Below, piece after piece: positions 59,801 to 64,000 of a stretch of 64,000 nt of DNA. Source of the DNA: Paraphoma chrysanthemicola (Eukaryota; Ascomycota; Dothideomycetes; Pleosporales; Phaeosphaeriaceae). Location: positions 806,001 to 870,000 of the forward strand of contig JAGMWG010000009.1 of assembly GCA_020744225.1 (NCBI GenBank), given 5' to 3'. The translations under genes and the position numbers were made by a program. The notes below the pieces were generated by a model. That model made no database searches and was not told the origin of the DNA. It was given only the letters and a program-made list of their open reading frames with translations. Within the stretch, counting starts at the first letter, position 1; each line of letters begins with the position of its first letter.

Positions 59801-60442
59801 ACATGCCCTAGCGAATTCGACCGAGTCGTATCGGCCTATCAATCACTCAGCACCCGCGTCTTGCGCACCTTGCACCTCGCCGTCCGCAGCACCATCATCT
59901 TCTCGCTCACTTCCTCGCTGCAATCCAACCTCTTCATTGACGCGCCCCTCAACGACCCCGACCCGACTATCCTAGCATTGAACTCCAACATTGTCACCTT
60001 TGACACTGAAGTTGCCCGATACACACCCGATGCCACCTACAGGCGCATGACCTACGGTCTCGCCAGCTTAATGGACACCTACCTTCTCACGCTATGCACA
60101 CAACGCATTGAGCGCATGAACACACACGGCTGCGCACACATGCAGCTCAATATCCTAGTCCTCCAGCAAAATCTCAAGAACATCGAAGAAGGTGCCGCAC
60201 TACCTTACTCGGCGCTCTTCTTCGACTTGTTCACTGCAGGCCCAGACGCGATTGTTGCGAGGGCAAAGCAATTTGGCAAGGACTTTGGTATTCCGGGCGG
60301 TATATGGAACGAGCAGAGTGTGAAGAAGTTGCTGGAGATGACGTATGAGGAGCGTTTGAATGCGGAGAATAGGGAGAGCAGTGTGAGTGCCAAGAGGCAG
60401 TTGGATGCGCAGTTGTTGGAGATTAGCGAGTTCATGTATTGA
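56808..60442 (+). CDS. sec8: Sec8, exocyst complex subunit
   Basis: Component of the eight-subunit exocyst that tethers secretory vesicles to the plasma membrane at hyphal tips and septa. Five exons (56808-58058, 58103-58537, 58585-59145, 59189-59763, 59812-60442) give 1150 residues in phase. The first 165 residues are disordered and Gly/Arg/Pro/Tyr-rich with four RPGGYGG-like motifs at about 44-50, 69-75, 96-102 and 121-127. The Sec8 N-terminal helical domain starts at RIEDVLQYIRQNWDFMTQ, the best-conserved stretch of the family, and a coiled coil follows (QSSLQNSQHRVRSLKSSL). The remainder is helical CATCHR-type rods ending LDAQLLEISEFMY. Length and order fit fungal Sec8. Confidence 0.94.
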
Positions 60443-61169
60443 TTCAGCGATGGTCAGAGGAGGAAGCACTACTTTGTGATTGTAGCATAGTATATTAGCG
60501 CATCGACTACATCATCAATTGTGTGTATTAGCTAGCTCAGGTCAAAAACGCCGTAACATACGTGTCTATGCAGTATTTCGCCAATCTCACACGCCATGCA
60601 GCCCATGTGGGAAAGTAAGTGACGAAGCAATCCTATCACCAAATCTTGCAAACAATCTCTACGCTGACCACCGTCTCCTCCAAAAACCCGCAACCTTACT
60701 CGCTTTATCTCACCATTCCAACCAATCCTCCATCTAGCTTCCCACACATATTATGCCCAGGCACAAGCACACACACACATTGCTATCCGGATCCTCTCTG
60801 CTGACATCATCTTCGGTGTCCCCAGGCGCGACGCTAGCCTAGTTTCGCAACCTTTACAAACCACACGCATGACTCGCGCCTCAAAGTCCTCATAACGTAA
60901 GCTCGATCCCAGCGTTACAAAAACCATAAATTCCTCTAGGAGTAATACTTATTAGTTTCCTGCGTGTCATGCTCACAGCGCCTTCTATTTCGCGCTGCAC
61001 TTTGTTCCAAGGACTGTCCCGACGCGTGGATTTGAGAGGCAAGGTGCACTTGGCTAGTCCGTTCAACGTCACATCGCAGCAGCATTTCAGCGCGCAGAAT
61101 TGGGATTTACGGTCTACGTATTCGCGCTTTGGATATTCACGCGGGTACACGTCGGGATCAACGAGGAAG
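60443..61169. other. SEC8 3' flank and leader of next gene
   Basis: No separate gene supported. From 60969 the frame of the next gene is already open, giving 67 extra Ser/Arg-rich residues if that ATG is used. Confidence 0.5.
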
Positions 61170-61836
61170 ATGGCTGCGGGACTGCCTGTTGTGGTAGTTG
61201 GTCGGAATCCGAAGATTGCGGGGAAAGTGCGGGAGGGATTGGGGCCGGAATATGATGGTATGTCTTGAATTTACTTTTCTTACTCTACCTTTTCTGGGGG
61301 TGGTAGGGAAGACGTTGTTGATCATCTCACTACATTCCTGGGCGATTTTCAGATTCTATGCTATGGGACAACACGTAGATGTGAGATGGAGACATCACAC
61401 GCACATGACCCCACAGACAGCAACATACATAATGCACAACCAAACTAACCCGCACATCCTAGCCATCCACATCATCCTCTCTTTAGAACAAGCAACCACC
61501 GACATCCCCCTCCTCCTCGCCACTCCGTCCCAAACACCACCAAATTCGCAGGACAACCAGGGCTCGCAAAAGTACGGCGCGAGACCGGTGGCCGTGGCCG
61601 TGGGTGGAGGGTTCAACGACGAAATGTTTGCCGAGATTAAAAATGCGTGTAAAGATGTGGATAAGGGGGTAGTGTGGTTACGTGCGGATGTAGCCAAGAT
61701 TAAGGAGATGCCGCCGCTGAGCGAGTTGGAGGCGTATGGGGAGGAGACGGCAAGGAGGGTGAAGAAGAAGTTGGAGGAGTTGGGTGTTGGAGGGGGAGAT
61801 GGGGAGGGGAAGGAGGGGGTGTATTTCTTCACGTAA
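61170..61836 (+). CDS. Conserved small fungal protein, function unknown
   Basis: Two exons (61170-61257 and 61463-61836) give 153 residues: MAAGLPVVVVGRNPKIAGKV at the start, joined across the intron to AIHIILSLEQATTDIPLLLA, then PVAVAVGGGFNDEMFAEIKN and VVWLRADVAKIKEMPP, ending in a Glu/Lys helix and a Gly-rich tail. The alternation of hydrophobic strands and helices, with VVVVGRNP at the start, suggests a small Rossmann-like alpha/beta fold. No complete nucleotide-binding glycine motif is visible. Proteins of this look are widespread in ascomycetes. The frame is open back to an ATG at 60969, whose extra residues are Arg/Ser-rich and could form a mitochondrial presequence. I chose the internal start because the family-like part begins there. 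Confidence 0.75.
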
Positions 61837-61964
61837 CTTAGTGTGTCTCACATTCGTGGTTTATTATTGTACATCTCCAGATGGCCTACCGATACAAATT
61901 CACCCTCCCACTTGACATAGTAATGATGTATCCAACTCGAGTCGTCTGCTCATCTACCTTTCTT

Positions 61965-64000
61965 TCAGTGCTTCCTCAGGTATAATACACCCAGCCCTAA
62001 TAATCTATATACAAACACAATCACAATCATATACCCGACATACCTGCCCACATTCTCCGTTCCATAGCCATACACGGCCAGTACCGCCTTCCCATCGATC
62101 CTACACTCATTTTCCAAAATGCTGGGAAACATGCAATAACAGCCCCCATCCGCCAATCTCTCGCACTCATACGTGCGCTTCCCAAATTCATTCACCATCA
62201 TACCGCGGAAAACATACGCCTGATAATCAATGTAGTGAAACACATAACGCCAGAAGACGTTGAGTGTAGCCGGCTGCACCATGAATCCATTAACACACAT
62301 CCAAAGCCCATTCGCAAACGCCGTTGCCGCGAGCGCGACGACGAAAATCGGAATAGCAGAGGACAAGAGCACGACAAGCGATTCCGCAGCAAGCAAATCG
62401 AGAAACAGCCACATAATCCAGATCCAGAATCCATCTGCCTGCGGGCGAAAGTTACCAAGCCAGTAACTCAACACACTAAACAGGACAGTAATCAGGAACA
62501 AATACGGCACACCGATGACGAAATTCGCGACCATGAATGACGCAGGGCCGTAAAGCCCGTTTGCGCGCTCTTTGCGGAATAAAGACAGGTCCTCGAGGTA
62601 TGCGGGGATGTACGCGACGGCCATGAAGGACATGAATGCGCCGCCGAAGAAGATTGCGTTGGTGAAGGCTTGGATGTTGGTTTGCGTGGGAGATAAGCGG
62701 AGCCAGACTGTGCCCATCATGATGGCGAGGCCCATGTACATTGCGATGCGGATGCCGTATGCGATGATGTCGCGGTGGGATTTGATGAAGGAGCGGTGGA
62801 TGAGCGTGAGGGGGATGAGGAGCGGGTTTGCTGTGGATTGAATGTGGCGGTCTGGCCCGGTACTTGGGGGTGTGGATTTTGTAGCGGCGATGGAGTGGGT
62901 GAGGTTGGCGGCGGCGGCGGATGAGGTCCAGGAGTCGTGGACGTGGGCGAGGCGCGAGGACGAGGCGGCTTGATCTTTGGAGAAGTCGGTGTTGATGAGG
63001 TCGATGACGAATTCGGCGGGGTTCATGTAGAGTGGCATCGAGTACCCGAGAGAGGCGAAGTAGTCTCTGACGAGAGGCACAGGACCGTTGTATGCGATTT
63101 TGCCGCGGGACAGAAGCATGAGCTTGTCGAAGAGTTCGAAGGTGGTGGTGGAGGGCTGGTGGATGGAGGCAATGACGAGGATCTTGAGAGTTGTCAGTGT
63201 GTGTATCTCATCAAGCTGTGCTGAAGTTATCACCTTGTATTTCCTCGCTGTCTCTCTGACAAAGTTCATGACTTCATAGCTGGCTGCTGAGTCCAAACCA
63301 CTGGTGGGCTCGTCCAAGAACAAGATCTTTGGGCTTGTGATCAGCTGGCTGGCGACGCTAACTCTTCGCTTTTGACCTCCAGAGACGCCTTTCCGGATGG
63401 GCGTGCCGATAAGTGTGTCGGCCTGGTTCGTCAAGCCAAAGGCAGATAGGAGACTTGCGATACGAGTTTTGCGTTCTGACTTGCTGATGGAGCTGTCAAG
63501 TTTACATCAGTCTAAATTTTCTCTAGATTGGTATTTGTTCGTAGCAGGGGTTGAGACATACCTGGGAAGTGCAAGTTGCGCAGCAAAGTACAGCGTCTCT
63601 CGGACCGTGAGCGAGCCCACAAGTGCATCCTCTTGTTCGACATATGAGCTTAGCTTCCGAAAACTCGCCAAATCAGTCGCAGCGCCATTGATGTCCAGTT
63701 CCTGCTTCACTGTTGCCTTTGGTACGGCGGCACGATGTGCGAGGACATTTAGTAATGTCGTCTTTCCTGAACCACTAGATGCAGTTAGCTTTCATTGTCG
63801 TCACAGCGTAAGTCAGCGATGTTCATATACCTTGGTCCCATCAAGGCAAGGAGCTCGCCGGCTTCGATGATACCATTGACGCCTGACAATATATCCAGTG
63901 GTTGCTTCGTTGCTCGGTCCTTCACTGTCACAGTGACATTGTGCCAGCTGAAGCTCTTCACCGTTTCGTTCGTGAGATGCGCAAAGTCCTGACCGGCAAC
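61965..64000 (-). CDS. ABCG-family transporter, N-terminus cut by window edge
   Basis: ATP-binding cassette half-transporter of the G (White/Pdr-like) subfamily, reverse order: ATPase domain first, then six helices. Exons: 63831 to beyond 64000, 63562-63774, 63234-63492 and 61965-63182. Walker A (GPSGSGKTTLLN) is formed across the first junction; the signature is VSGGQKRR, Walker B ILFLDEPTSGLDS, and the H-loop SIHQPS. The third intron (63183-63233, 51 bases, stop-free, multiple of three) is read through in a simple ORF. The membrane part begins near DIIAYGIRIAMYMGLAIMM and contains FFGGAFMSFMAVAYIPAYLE and RKERANGLYGPASFMVANF, conserved in ABCG. A cysteine-bearing external loop (CERLADGGCYCMF) precedes the last helix. 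It works as a dimer at the plasma membrane; substrate unknown. Confidence 0.92.

Overview
This is a 64 kb stretch of nuclear DNA from a filamentous ascomycete, most likely a Dothideomycete. The evidence is short GT-AG introns (about 45-130 bases), roughly balanced base composition, eukaryotic housekeeping genes and fungus-specific families. Class-level placement is inferred from the protein families, not proven. No transposon, virus, CRISPR array, rRNA, convincing tRNA or secondary-metabolite cluster was seen. Exon coordinates were read by eye from splice consensus and reading-phase agreement. Models called high confidence have every junction in phase.

Left part (1-23 kb): a protein kinase cut by the window edge; a fungal CorA-like membrane protein; a small three-exon gene; mitochondrial HSP60; cofilin; GET5 (tail-anchored protein insertion) divergent from NOP2 (25S rRNA m5C methyltransferase); a nine-exon hexose transporter; a protein with QHGS-type repeats; and a 587-residue nuclear-looking protein with a spliced 5' leader and a long upstream region.

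Middle (23-46 kb): gene-poor. A possible nine-exon gene (23.9-26.0 kb) is proposed with low confidence. About 8 kb (26-33.9 kb) holds no supported gene. After it come a small gene whose frame is broken or spliced near 34.1 kb, a three-exon fungal conserved gene, a J-domain protein, a CYS-3/MetR-like bZIP regulator with a uORF ending two bases before its start codon, a 170-base TTC/GAA microsatellite, a MYND-finger protein and a cation-diffusion-facilitator with manganese-type motifs.

Right part (46-64 kb): a polytopic membrane protein, a small hypothetical, an APC-family amino acid/choline permease, an APH-fold kinase, CTR9 (Paf1 complex) divergent from SEC8 (exocyst), a conserved small fungal protein and a partial ABCG transporter running off the right edge.

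The genes are independent eukaryotic units, mostly housekeeping and transport, and form no pathway. I found no clear novel system. The items most worth checking are the hidden multi-exon candidate, the uORF, the frame break and the repeat-containing protein.
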